Below, piece after piece: positions 35,891 to 45,047 of a DNA stretch of 64,000 nucleotides (the stretch's first letter is position 1; each line of letters opens with the position of its first letter). This DNA is from Streptomyces gobiensis (GTDB lineage: Bacteria; Actinomycetota; Actinomycetes; Streptomycetales; Streptomycetaceae), in the NCBI RefSeq assembly GCF_021216675.1, contig NZ_CP086120.1:4214501-4278500 (forward strand), in the 5' to 3' direction. Below the pieces are notes generated by a model. It was not told where the DNA came from and did not search any database. It saw nothing but the letters and a program-made list of their open reading frames with translations. The position numbers and the translations under genes are program-made.

Positions 35891-36129
35891 GCACGATCCA
35901 GAAGGCCAAGGGCTTCAAGAAGTCCAAGCCCGGTACATATCTGTCCATCGGCACCACGCTGTTCGGTGCGGTCAGCGTCGCCAAGCAGGCCAAGAAGGCC
36001 CGCCGTGAAGGCGACAAGCTGCAGCTCATCGACGCGGTCGTCTCCGCCGCCGCCATCGCCACCGGCGTCGCGCTCCTCGTACGTGAGCTGCGCCGCCTGG
36101 GCGAGGACGACATCCTCGCGGACGACTGA
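35887..36129 (+). CDS. Small membrane-associated protein within the gatCAB operon
   Basis: This 80-residue protein is translationally coupled to gatA (ATGA overlap) and lies 26 bases before gatB. It is basic at the N-terminus (QKAKGFKKSKPG), has a short hydrophobic stretch near 19-33, a basic KKARREGDK segment, a likely membrane or amphipathic helix (LIDAVVSAAAIATGVALLV, about 48-66), and an acidic tail (EDDILADD). I do not recognise a family or function. Its embedded position suggests constant co-production with GatCAB. Confidence 0.85.
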   Translation: MSTIQKAKGFKKSKPGTYLSIGTTLFGAVSVAKQAKKARREGDKLQLIDAVVSAAAIATGVALLVRELRRLGEDDILADD

Positions 36130-36155
36130 CGCGGACCTTCGAAAGGCAATATTCC

Positions 36156-37664
36156 GTGACTGTCATTGACCTGGTGTCATACGAGGACGCGCTGGCTTCC
36201 TACGACCCCGTCATGGGTCTGGAGGTCCATGTCGAACTCGGCACCAAGACCAAGATGTTCTGCGGCTGCTCCACCGCCCTCGGCTCGGACGCCAACTCGC
36301 AGACCTGCCCCACCTGCCTCGGCCTGCCCGGCTCGCTTCCGGTCGTCAACGCGACCGGTGTGGAGTCCGCCATCAAGATCGGTCTGGCACTGAACTGCCA
36401 GATCGCTGAATGGTGCCGCTTCGCCCGGAAGAACTACTTCTATCCGGATATGCCGAAGAACTTTCAGACCTCGCAGTATGACGAGCCCATCGCCTTCAAC
36501 GGCTATCTGGACGTTCAGCTGGAGGACGGCGAGGTCTTCCGCGTGGAGATCGAACGCGCCCATATGGAGGAGGACACCGGCAAGTCGACGCATGTGGGCG
36601 GCGCCACCGGCCGTATCCACGGCGCCTTGCACTCGCTGCTCGACTACAACCGCGCCGGTATCCCGCTGATCGAGATCGTCACCAAGCCGATCGAGGGCGC
36701 GGGCGCGCGGGCCCCGGAGGTCGCCAAGGCATACGTCACCGAACTGCGTGAGCTCATCAAGGCCCTCGGCGTCTCCGAGGCCCGGATGGAGATGGGCCAG
36801 ATGCGCTGCGACGTCAACCTGTCGCTGATGCCGAAGGACTCCGCGACCTTCGGCACCCGGAGCGAGACCAAGAACGTCAACTCGCTGCGGAGCGTGGAGC
36901 GCGCGGTCCGCTTTGAGATCCAGCGGCACGCGGCGGTGCTCGGCACGGGCGGCATCGTCGTCCAGGAGACCCGGCACTTCCACGAGGACGACGGCACCAC
37001 CACCTCCGGCCGGGTCAAGGAGGAGGCGGAGGACTACCGCTACTTCCCCGAGCCCGATCTGGTGCCGGTCGCCCCGTCCCGGGAGTGGGTGGAGGAACTG
37101 CGCGCTTCGCTGCCCGAGCTGCCACGGCTGCGCCGCAACCGGCTGCGCGAGGAGTGGGACATCTCCGCTCATGAGATGCAGTCCGTGCTCAACGCCGGTG
37201 CCATCGACCTGATCGTCGCCACCATCGACGCCGGTGCCCCGGCCGACCAGGCCCGTAAGTGGTGGATGGGCGAGCTGGCCCGCCGGGCCAACGAGGAGGG
37301 CGCCGAGCTGGCCGCGCTGCCGATCACCCCGGACCAGGTCGCCCGGGTATGCGCCCTGGTCAAGGAGGGCTCCCTCAACGACAAGCTGGCCCGCCAGACC
37401 ATTGAGGGCGTACTCGCCGGGGAAGGCACTCCGGACGAGGTCGTCGAGAAGCGCGGCCTGAAGGTCGTTTCCGACGAGGGCGCGCTCAGTGCGGCCGTCG
37501 ATGAGGCGATCGCCGCGAATGGGCCCATCGCCGACAAGATCCGCGGTGGCAAGGTCGCGGCGGCGGGGGCGCTGGTCGGCGCCGTGATGAAGGCCACCCG
37601 TGGCCAGGCGGACGCCGCGCGCGTGCGCGAGCTGATCCTGGAGAAGCTCGGCGTCGAAGGCTGA
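36156..37664 (+). CDS. gatB: Aspartyl/glutamyl-tRNA amidotransferase subunit B
   Basis: This 502-residue subunit starts at GTG 36156. It binds the misacylated tRNA and activates its acid side chain. Marks include MGLEVHVELGTKTKMFCGC, CPTCLGLPGSLPV, KNYFYPDMPKNFQTSQYD and GRIHGALHSLLDYNRAGIPLIE, followed by the helical and C-terminal YqeY-like domains. Zinc-binding cysteines lie in FCGCST and CPTC. It ends the gatC-gatA-gatB operon, followed by a hairpin. Confidence 0.98.
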   Translation: MTVIDLVSYEDALASYDPVMGLEVHVELGTKTKMFCGCSTALGSDANSQTCPTCLGLPGSLPVVNATGVESAIKIGLALNCQIAEWCRFARKNYFYPDMPKNFQTSQYDEPIAFNGYLDVQLEDGEVFRVEIERAHMEEDTGKSTHVGGATGRIHGALHSLLDYNRAGIPLIEIVTKPIEGAGARAPEVAKAYVTELRELIKALGVSEARMEMGQMRCDVNLSLMPKDSATFGTRSETKNVNSLRSVERAVRFEIQRHAAVLGTGGIVVQETRHFHEDDGTTTSGRVKEEAEDYRYFPEPDLVPVAPSREWVEELRASLPELPRLRRNRLREEWDISAHEMQSVLNAGAIDLIVATIDAGAPADQARKWWMGELARRANEEGAELAALPITPDQVARVCALVKEGSLNDKLARQTIEGVLAGEGTPDEVVEKRGLKVVSDEGALSAAVDEAIAANGPIADKIRGGKVAAAGALVGAVMKATRGQADAARVRELILEKLGVEG

Positions 37665-37692
37665 CAGCCGGCGGTGCAGAACAGGGCACATC

Positions 37693-37721
37693 GGCCCCCG
37701 CGCTCCCGCAGCGCGGGGGCC
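37693..37721 (+). terminator. Terminator-like hairpin after gatB
   Basis: A 12-bp perfect inverted repeat (37693-37704 with 37710-37721) and a five-base loop lie 29 bases after the gatB stop. It has no U-run, as is usual in Streptomyces. Confidence 0.75.
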
Positions 37722-37913
37722 GGCTCGTTGGCCGCCCTCGGGGGCGAGCCCGCACCGCGCCGCACTCTGCTGTGATGAAGCGCACGAAAGCGGGGGGAAA
37801 CTGGCAAAAGATCTTCAAATACTGCCAGTGTTCATCCGTCAAGTACCTGAATGAGTGCTCTTTGAGGGCGGACTTCCCTGAAAGATCATCGAGTGACCGG
37901 GAAGCCTCCTCCA

Positions 37914-40166
37914 ATGACCGCTCTCGCCCGGTGGTGCATACGGCACCGTCTCGCCGTTCTGCTGCTGTGGCTCGCCACCTTTGCCGGGGTCGGCGCCGCG
38001 GCGGCCGTCGTGGGCCCCTCGTATTCCACCCGGTATGAGGTACCCGGCACCGAGTCGGGGCGCGCCGCCGAGCTGCTCGCTGAGGCATTCCCCGGGCAGC
38101 GGGGCGACAGTGACACCGTCGTCTGGCATACAGGCGGTCCGGGCGATTCGGGGCGCGAAGGGGTTCGCAGCGCCGCCACCCGGCAGCGGATGACCCAGGC
38201 GCTGGACCGTGTCGGACAACTGCCCTCGGTCGCGGCGGTCTCCAGCCCGTACCAGGACGGTGCCGAGCGGCAGATCAGCCGGGACGGGCACACCGCCTAC
38301 GCCACCGTCACCTATGACCGGCCCGCCGAAGAGCTGGACTCCGCCGTGGTGGAGCAGGTCGTCGACACCGCACGGGACGCGGCGACCGCTGGACTCCAGG
38401 TCGAGGTGGGCGGCCCGGCGGTCGGTCTCGCCCAGACGCCCAGCGGTCATCTCGCCGAGGCGGTGGGGCTCGCGGTCGCGGCCGTCGTCCTCTTCCTCGC
38501 CTTCGGCTCACTCGCCGCCACCGCGCTGCCGCTGATCACCGCGCTGGCCGGCGTCGGTACCGGGTATCTGGCCACGGGACTGCTCGGACACGCCATGACC
38601 GTCGCCGACTTCGCGCCCATGCTCGGCACCCTGATCGGGCTTGGCGTGGGCATCGACTACGCGCTCTTCATCGTCACCCGGCACCGCCGGGGGCTCCGTC
38701 AGGGTCTGGGTGTCGCGGAGTCCGCCGAGCGCGCGCTGGCCACCTCGGGCCGGGCCGTGGTCTTCGCCGGGATCACCGTCTGTATAGCCCTGCTGGGAAT
38801 GCTGGTGCTGCGGCTTGGCTTTCTGGGCGGGGTCGCGGTGGCCGCTTCGATGACGGTCGTACTGGCCGTACTCGCCTCGGTCACACTGCTGCCCGCCCTG
38901 CTCTCGTATATCGGCGGGCGGGCTCTCAGCCGCCGCGAGCGCCACCGCCTGCACACCCATGGCCCGGAGCCCGGGGGCCCGCGTGGGCTCTCCGCCCGCT
39001 GGTCCGGCTGTGTCGAGCGGCATCCCAAGCTGCTCGGCGCGGTGGCTGCTGTTCTTATGGCGGTGCTCGCGTTCCCCACGCTGGGTCTCCATCTGGGCAC
39101 CTCCGACCAGGGCAACGGCCCGCGCACAGCCACTACCCGGCAGGCGTATGACCTGCTCGCCGAGGGCTTCGGCCCTGGCGTCAACGGGCCGCTCACCCTC
39201 GTCGGCGAGATCCATGGCCCCGGCGACCGGCTCGCCCTTGACCGGCTCGCACAGTCCCTGCGCGACACCCCTGGAGTGGCTGAGTCCATCGAGGCCACGG
39301 TCGGCGGCGGCGATACGGGGACGATCACCGTCATCCCCGAGACGGCACCACAGTCCCAGGACACCTCCGAGCTGGTGGAGCGACTGCGTACGGAGGTGCT
39401 CCCACAGGCGACCGGCGGCAGCTCGCTGGAGGTGTACGTCGGCGGGGTGACCGCCGCGTATGACGACTTCGCCACGGTGATACTCGGCAAGCTCCCGCTG
39501 TTCATCGGCGTCGTCATCGCACTTGGCTGTCTTCTGCTGCTGCTCGCCTTCCGCAGCTTCGGGATACCGCTCAAGGCGGCGGCGATGAATGTGCTGGCGG
39601 TGTCGGCCTCCTTCGGGATCGTTGTCGCGATCTTCCAATGGGGGTGGGGAAGTGAGGCGATGGGGCTGGGCGGCGCCGGGCCGATTGAACCCTTCCTGCC
39701 GGTGATCATGGTGTCCGTACTCTTCGGGCTCTCCATGGACTACCAGGTCTTCATGGTCAGCCGGATGTACGAGGAGTGGCAGGCCACCGGCGACAACCGC
39801 CGGGCGGTGCGGGTCGGCCTCGCCGAGACCGGACGAGTGATCAACTCTGCGGCGGTGATTATGATCGCGGTCTTCGGCGCGTTCGTACTCAGCGGCGACC
39901 GGATCATCGCGATGTTCGGCATCGGCCTTTCGGCCGCCGTCGCCCTGGACGCCTTCGTGCTGCGTACCCTGCTCGTGCCGGCGCTGATGCATCTGCTCGG
40001 CGGCGCCAACTGGTGGCTGCCGCCCTGGCTGGAACGGCGGCTGCCCAGGCTCAGCATCGAGCCGCCCCAGGCGCCGGTAAGGGTGCTTATCCCCGCGGCG
40101 GCGACCCAGCCCCCGGACACTAAGGCAACCGGAGCCGACAAGGCCCGCAGCCGAGCCCGGTCCTAA
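37914..40166 (+). CDS. MMPL-family (RND superfamily) membrane transporter
   Basis: From ATG 37914 the product is 750 residues; a GTG at 37893 is the alternative start and neither has a strong ribosome site. The layout is a first membrane segment (LAVLLLWLATFAGVG), a large outside loop, a block of membrane segments with GLGVGIDYALFIVTRHR, a second outside loop, and a second block with LFGLSMDYQVFMVSRMYEEW. These paired motifs carry the proton-relay Asp-Tyr residues of MmpL proteins. Such pumps export lipids or hydrophobic small molecules. The cargo is unknown. Confidence 0.93.
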   Translation: MTALARWCIRHRLAVLLLWLATFAGVGAAAAVVGPSYSTRYEVPGTESGRAAELLAEAFPGQRGDSDTVVWHTGGPGDSGREGVRSAATRQRMTQALDRVGQLPSVAAVSSPYQDGAERQISRDGHTAYATVTYDRPAEELDSAVVEQVVDTARDAATAGLQVEVGGPAVGLAQTPSGHLAEAVGLAVAAVVLFLAFGSLAATALPLITALAGVGTGYLATGLLGHAMTVADFAPMLGTLIGLGVGIDYALFIVTRHRRGLRQGLGVAESAERALATSGRAVVFAGITVCIALLGMLVLRLGFLGGVAVAASMTVVLAVLASVTLLPALLSYIGGRALSRRERHRLHTHGPEPGGPRGLSARWSGCVERHPKLLGAVAAVLMAVLAFPTLGLHLGTSDQGNGPRTATTRQAYDLLAEGFGPGVNGPLTLVGEIHGPGDRLALDRLAQSLRDTPGVAESIEATVGGGDTGTITVIPETAPQSQDTSELVERLRTEVLPQATGGSSLEVYVGGVTAAYDDFATVILGKLPLFIGVVIALGCLLLLLAFRSFGIPLKAAAMNVLAVSASFGIVVAIFQWGWGSEAMGLGGAGPIEPFLPVIMVSVLFGLSMDYQVFMVSRMYEEWQATGDNRRAVRVGLAETGRVINSAAVIMIAVFGAFVLSGDRIIAMFGIGLSAAVALDAFVLRTLLVPALMHLLGGANWWLPPWLERRLPRLSIEPPQAPVRVLIPAAATQPPDTKATGADKARSRARS

Positions 40167-40264
40167 GGACCCAGGACACCGGACATCGGGCAGTCGCCCG
40201 ATGCGATGGCCCCTCCTCAGAGAGCAATCTTGCAGCACATCGAGATTCCGGCCGAGGAGACACC

Positions 40265-40486
40265 ATGTACCAGGACGTTCTGGCACACCAGGCCCGTATC
40301 GCCCAGCTGCGGCAGGAAGCCCAGCGGCAGCGGCTGGTCAGCCAGGTGAAGAAGGCCCGCCGCAAGGCGGCCGCCGAGGAACGGGAGCGGCGGGGAAGGC
40401 AGGAAGAAGGGGGAAGGCAGGAAGAAGGGGGAAGTTCGCAGGGGCGGGGACCCAAGCGGTGGTCGCGCTGGGTCAAGGCCGCCTGA
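40265..40486 (+). CDS. Small charged protein with an internal tandem repeat
   Basis: This 73-residue ORF has a good ribosome site (GAGGAG) before ATG 40265. The N-terminal half is a likely basic coiled helix (QARIAQLRQEAQRQRL, VKKARRKAAAEERERR). The middle repeats GRQEEGG twice because an 18-base DNA unit is duplicated. The tail is basic and aromatic (PKRWSRWVKAA). I recognise no family. The regular charge pattern and start signals support a real gene. Confidence 0.65.
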   Translation: MYQDVLAHQARIAQLRQEAQRQRLVSQVKKARRKAAAEERERRGRQEEGGRQEEGGSSQGRGPKRWSRWVKAA

Positions 40487-40516
40487 GCAGGTCCTGAGAC
40501 CGGCACCGGACAGAAA

Positions 40517-43500
40517 ATGCCTGCCGTTGTGTCAGACCTCTATGCGATGCTCAGCGACGTGGAAGCAGCCAGCGTCAGCCCCGTCTTCGTCGGCCGCCGT
40601 GCCGAAGTGTCCGCTCTCACCGATGCGCTCGCCCGCACCGCCGCGGGAGAGCCGCAGGCGGTGGTGGTGGGCGGCGAGGCGGGAGTCGGCAAGACGCGGC
40701 TGCTGGAGGAGTTCCTGGCCGCCGCCCGGAAGACCGGTGCGGTTACGGCCGTTGGCGGCTGTATAGAGATCGGCGCGGACGGGCTCCCCTTCGCGCCCGT
40801 ATCGACCGTGCTGCGCTCACTGCACCGTCAGTTGGGGGACGAGCTCACGGCCGCCGCCGCCGGACAGGAGGGCGAGCTGGCCAGGCTGCTGCCCGAACTG
40901 GGCGAAGCCACCCGGGAGTTCCACGATGAGGACGGCCGTGCCCGGCTCTTCGAGCTCACCGCCCGGCTGCTGGAATCGCTCTCCCAGGACCGGACCCTGG
41001 TCCTGGCCATCGAGGACCTGCACTGGGCGGACCGCTCCACCCGCGAACTCTTCGCCTACCTCTTCCGCTCCCTGCACCAGGCCCGGCTGGTGCTCGTCGC
41101 CACCTACCGCTCCGATGACATTCACCGCCGCCACCCACTGCGCCCCTTCCTCGCCGAGCTGGACCGGCTGCGCACCATCCGGCGGATTGAGCTGCCCCGG
41201 CTCAGCCGGGACGAGGTCCAGGCCCAGATGGCCGGTATCCAGGGTGTGCCGGAGCCCGAGCGGGATCTTGTTGAGCAGGTCTTCGAGCGTTCCGAGGGCA
41301 ATCCCTTCTTCGTCGAGGAGCTGACCACCCACTGCGGCACCTGCGACATCAGCGACTCCCTGCGCGATCTGCTGCTCGTACGGGTCGAGGCGCTGCCGGA
41401 GACCGCACAGCAGGTGGTGCGGGTCGCTGCCGAGGGCGGCTCCACAGTGGAGTTCTCCCTGCTCGCCGCGGTCGCGGAGGAGCGCGAGGATGAGCTGATC
41501 GGTGCGCTGCGGGCGGCGGTCGGCGGCCATGTGCTCACCCCGAGCGGGGACGGAGACGGGTACCGGTTCCGGCACGCGCTGGTGCGTGAGGCCGTCTCCG
41601 ACGATCTGCTGCCCGGTGAGCGCAGCGGGCTCAACCGGCGCTACGCACAGGCGCTGGAGTCGGAACCGGGGCTGATACGGGCCGACCAGCGCGCGGCCCG
41701 GCTGGCGAGCTACTGGTACCACGCGCACGATGCGGCCAAGGCGCTGCCCGCCGTGCTTGACGCGGCGGTCGATGCCCGACGCCGCTACGCCTACGCCGAG
41801 CAACTGCGGCTGCTGGACCGTGCTTTGGAGCTGTGGGAGGACGCCTCACCACAGACCCGGGGCTCGGTGCGGGCCTTCGACCATGCCGAGGTGTATCCGG
41901 CGTGCGGCTGTGCGGACGAGGCGCTGCGCTATCTCGATCTGCTCGCCGAGGCGGTGTCCGCCGCGCTGCTGGCGGGCGAGCGCAAGCGGGCGCTGGCCTG
42001 TATCAAGCGGGCCCTGCGGCTGCTGGACGACCGGGCGGACCCGCTGCGCGCGGCCTGGTTCTGGACCCAGAAGTCAAAGCTCACCGAGCTCACCAGCCAG
42101 GGCGACGGCTGGGCGGAGCTGGCACGGGCGCAGGAGCTGGTGCGCGGGCTGCCGCCGTCCCCGGTGCATGCAGAGGTGCTGGCCAACGTCGCCGCCTGGG
42201 GATCCGTGCACGAACCTTCGCCCGATACCCTCACCACCGCCCAGCGGGCGGTGGAGCTCGCCTCACTCGTCGGTGCCGAGAGCATCGAGCTGCACGCCCG
42301 TGTGACGCTCGGTTATCTGCTGACCGGGTCCGGCGATGTGGCGGCCGGGCTGGCCGAGATGCGCGCCGCCGCCCGGCGGGTGGTTGAGCGGGCTCAAGTG
42401 ACGGTGATGCGCTCACACGTCAATCTGGGCTCGGTCCTGGACGGGCTGGGGCGCTACGACGAAGCGCTCGTGGTGCTGGAGGAGGGACTTCAGGTCGCCC
42501 AGCGCTTCGGACAGCACCGGATCAAGGCCTGGCTGCACGGCAACCGTTCCGAGATCCTGTGCGCACTGGGGCGCTGGGACGAGGCGGATGCGGCGATCGC
42601 GGACACCCGGCAACACGCCCTGGGCGCACGGCCGCTGGGAGCAGCCGCGCTGCGCAGTGGGCAACTGGCCATGGACCGGGGCCATACCGACCTGGCCGCC
42701 CAGGAGCTGGCGGAGGCCTGGAAGCAGTACGGCACCCATGACCCCCAGCCGCAGCACGTCATTCCGCTGACGACTCTCGGAGTGGCGATCGAGGCCGCCA
42801 GGGGTCGTATCGGGGCGGCCCGGGAGCTGCTGGCGGAGGCCCTGGGCGGCGGCTTTCCGATGGGCACGGAGCGGTACGCCTGGCCGCTGCTGTTCGCCGC
42901 TGTGACGGCGGAGTCGGAGGCCCGTGGAACGCGCGCCGCCGAAGCCGGCCGGACGCGCGTCCTGGCCCGGATCCGGGAGACGGCCAAGCGGCTGCCCCGG
43001 CTGGTCCCGGTGTGGGCGGCTTATGGGCTGCTGGTCGACGCGGAGCTCATACGGGCCGAGGGGCGTACCGCGCCGGACCGCTGGGCGGAGGCGGTCACCG
43101 CACTGGAAGCGGTGGGACACCCTTTCCAGCTGGCCCAGGCGCGCTATCGCTGGGCCGAGGCGCTGCTGGACTCCGGCGAGGGGCGCGACCGGGCGGCTGA
43201 TCTCCTTGCCCAGGCGCACTCAGTGGCCCAGGAGCTGGGCGCGGACCCATTGCGCGCCCGCATTGAGCAGCTGGCGGGACGGGCCCGTATCGCCGCGCTG
43301 GTACCGCCCGCCGATCCGGGTGAGTCCTTTGGTCTCACCCGTCGGGAACGGGGTGTGCTCGCCCTGGTGGCGGCGGGCCGCAGCAACCGTCAGATAGCCG
43401 AGGAGCTGTATATCTCGCCGAAGACGGCGAGTGTGCATGTCTCCAACATCCTGGCGAAGCTGGACGTCTCAAGCCGTGGTGAGGCGGCGGCGATGGCACA

Positions 43501-43579
43501 CCGCCTCAGTCTTCTTCTTCCGACTCCGCCACCCGGGGGCGGGGCGGAAGCACCGCGGGCTCCGTTGGCATCGCGATAA
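40517..43579 (+). CDS. Large ATP-binding LuxR-family regulator (LAL type)
   Basis: This 1020-residue transcription factor has an N-terminal AAA/NTPase domain with Walker A GGEAGVGKT (53-60) and a Walker B-like strand LVLAIEDLHWADRS. A long helical TPR-like middle follows. At the C-terminus (938 to about 1000) is a LuxR helix-turn-helix: LTRRERGVLALVAAGRSNRQ with NILAKLDVSSR. LAL proteins activate pathway genes in response to ligands or ATP. The target is not evident; neighbours do not form a pathway. Its 3' end overlaps the small gene on the opposite strand. Confidence 0.92.
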   Translation: MPAVVSDLYAMLSDVEAASVSPVFVGRRAEVSALTDALARTAAGEPQAVVVGGEAGVGKTRLLEEFLAAARKTGAVTAVGGCIEIGADGLPFAPVSTVLRSLHRQLGDELTAAAAGQEGELARLLPELGEATREFHDEDGRARLFELTARLLESLSQDRTLVLAIEDLHWADRSTRELFAYLFRSLHQARLVLVATYRSDDIHRRHPLRPFLAELDRLRTIRRIELPRLSRDEVQAQMAGIQGVPEPERDLVEQVFERSEGNPFFVEELTTHCGTCDISDSLRDLLLVRVEALPETAQQVVRVAAEGGSTVEFSLLAAVAEEREDELIGALRAAVGGHVLTPSGDGDGYRFRHALVREAVSDDLLPGERSGLNRRYAQALESEPGLIRADQRAARLASYWYHAHDAAKALPAVLDAAVDARRRYAYAEQLRLLDRALELWEDASPQTRGSVRAFDHAEVYPACGCADEALRYLDLLAEAVSAALLAGERKRALACIKRALRLLDDRADPLRAAWFWTQKSKLTELTSQGDGWAELARAQELVRGLPPSPVHAEVLANVAAWGSVHEPSPDTLTTAQRAVELASLVGAESIELHARVTLGYLLTGSGDVAAGLAEMRAAARRVVERAQVTVMRSHVNLGSVLDGLGRYDEALVVLEEGLQVAQRFGQHRIKAWLHGNRSEILCALGRWDEADAAIADTRQHALGARPLGAAALRSGQLAMDRGHTDLAAQELAEAWKQYGTHDPQPQHVIPLTTLGVAIEAARGRIGAARELLAEALGGGFPMGTERYAWPLLFAAVTAESEARGTRAAEAGRTRVLARIRETAKRLPRLVPVWAAYGLLVDAELIRAEGRTAPDRWAEAVTALEAVGHPFQLAQARYRWAEALLDSGEGRDRAADLLAQAHSVAQELGADPLRARIEQLAGRARIAALVPPADPGESFGLTRRERGVLALVAAGRSNRQIAEELYISPKTASVHVSNILAKLDVSSRGEAAAMAHRLSLLLPTPPPGGGAEAPRAPLASR

Positions 43580-43721
43580 GGATCTGGCCCGAGTCGAGGT
43601 CTACCGGGCCACAGCCCGGACCGAAGCTGCCCTCCTCGACGCGGGTGTGCTCCAGCCGCTGCCGCTCGTCCTCGGTGTGCTGGGTGGCTGGACTGAACAG
43701 TTCCTCGGCCAGACCGAACAT
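43506..43721 (-). CDS. Small DUF6191-like protein
   Basis: This 71-residue protein opens MFGLAEELFSPATQHTEDERQRLEHTRVEEGS then GPVDLDSGQILI, a pattern I recall from actinobacterial DUF6191 proteins. The C-terminus is Pro- and acid-rich. Function is unknown. Its last 74 bases overlap the 3' end of the LuxR-type gene on the other strand, so the tail may be an extension shaped by that overlap. Confidence 0.7.
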   Translation of the reverse strand: MFGLAEELFSPATQHTEDERQRLEHTRVEEGSFGPGCGPVDLDSGQILIAMPTEPAVLPPRPRVAESEEED

Positions 43722-43764
43722 GTCTCCGGTCTCCTTCCCCCCACCCCATCGGGCGGATCCGCGG

Positions 43765-44955
43765 TCACCGCACCTTCAGCTTCAGGATACGGTCATCATC
43801 ATCGTCCGGGTCGCCCCGGCCGTCGGTGTTGCTCGTCACCAGCCACAGCCCGTCGTTCCCATCGGAGACCACGGTACGCAGCCTTCCGTACTCGCCCTCC
43901 AGAAACGCCTGCGGCTCCGCCACCGGCTCGGTGCCTCCCCCCACCGGGATCCGCCACAGCCGCTCGCCGCGCAGACCCGCCATCCACAGGGAGCCCTTGG
44001 CCCAGGCGAGGCCGCTCGGAGAGGCCTCCTTGGGAGTCCACTGCGCTACGGGGTCGACGAAGCCCTTCCGGCCTGCCTTGCCCTCGACCTCCGGCCAGCC
44101 GTAGTTCTTGCCGGGCTCGATCAGATTGAGCTCGTCCCACTTGTTCTGTCCGAATTCCGAGGCCCAGAGCCGATTCTCCCGGCCCCAGGCCAGGCCCTGC
44201 ACATTGCGGTGACCGTAGGAGTAGACGACCGAGTCCGCCTCCGGGTTGCCATGCCCGGGCGGGCTGCCGTCCGGCTGCATCCGGAGGATCTTCCCGGCCG
44301 GTGACTCCTTGTCCTGGGACAGATCGCTGTCGGTGGCGTCGCCGGTGCCGACGTAGAGCATCTTGTCCGGGCCGAAGGCGATGCGGCCGCCATTGTGCAC
44401 CGCGGACTTGGGGAGCCCGGTGAATACCCGGCTGGGCTCCCCCAGTTGCTGACCTGCCGGCTTCTTGTCGTTGTAGAGCATCCGCACGACGCGGTTGTCG
44501 GAGGCGCTGGTGAAGTAGGCGTAGATATAGCCGTCGCCGTTTGTCGCGATGCCCAGCAGCCCGCCTTCGCCGCCCGGCACGGCGCCCGCCATGGCGCCCC
44601 GGACCTCACCCAGCTCTGTCTTCTTGCCGTCCTCGGTAGAGATCCGGAAGATCTTCCCGGTGTCCCGTGAGGAGACCAGCAGGTCTCCCTCGGGCAGCGC
44701 CGCAAGCCCCCACGGGGTGTTCAGCTTGGTGGTGACCGTGGCGGTCACCTTGACCGTGCCCTTGGCGGGCGGCGGCGACCCGGTCGGGCTGTTTCCTGGC
44801 TCCGCAGGGGCTTCCGCTGTGGCTGGTGGTGATGGCTCCCCGGCGCCGTTCTCGGAGGCTGGGCCGCCGGAGCAGGCGGAGGTCAGCAAGGTCAACAGGG
44901 CGGTGCCGATGAGCCCGGCGGTGGTGGCCCTCCCGGGCAGATGGCGGCTTCGCAC
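43765..44955 (-). CDS. PQQ-dependent sugar dehydrogenase-like lipoprotein
   Basis: I chose GTG 44955 (396 residues) because a strong ribosome site (GGGAGG) precedes it and the signal follows directly: VRSRHLPGRATTAGLIG, a hydrophobic run and a lipobox at LLTSAC. A Pro/Ala/Glu linker precedes a six-bladed beta-propeller of the soluble glucose dehydrogenase family (LNTPWGLAALPEGDLLVSSR, GEGGLLGIA, YSYGHRNVQGLAW, ELNLIEPGKNYGWPEV). Family members oxidise aldose sugars using PQQ outside the cell. No PQQ synthesis genes are nearby, so it may be a non-PQQ homologue. Confidence 0.9.
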   Translation of the reverse strand: MRSRHLPGRATTAGLIGTALLTLLTSACSGGPASENGAGEPSPPATAEAPAEPGNSPTGSPPPAKGTVKVTATVTTKLNTPWGLAALPEGDLLVSSRDTGKIFRISTEDGKKTELGEVRGAMAGAVPGGEGGLLGIATNGDGYIYAYFTSASDNRVVRMLYNDKKPAGQQLGEPSRVFTGLPKSAVHNGGRIAFGPDKMLYVGTGDATDSDLSQDKESPAGKILRMQPDGSPPGHGNPEADSVVYSYGHRNVQGLAWGRENRLWASEFGQNKWDELNLIEPGKNYGWPEVEGKAGRKGFVDPVAQWTPKEASPSGLAWAKGSLWMAGLRGERLWRIPVGGGTEPVAEPQAFLEGEYGRLRTVVSDGNDGLWLVTSNTDGRGDPDDDDDRILKLKVR

Positions 44956-45047
44956 GGTCTGTGCCTCCCGGTGTCCTTGGTGGGTGCTGTGGTGTTCCCA
45001 GCACACCACACCCGCGGGTGTTCCGGGCGTCTCCGGCCCCGGGTGAG

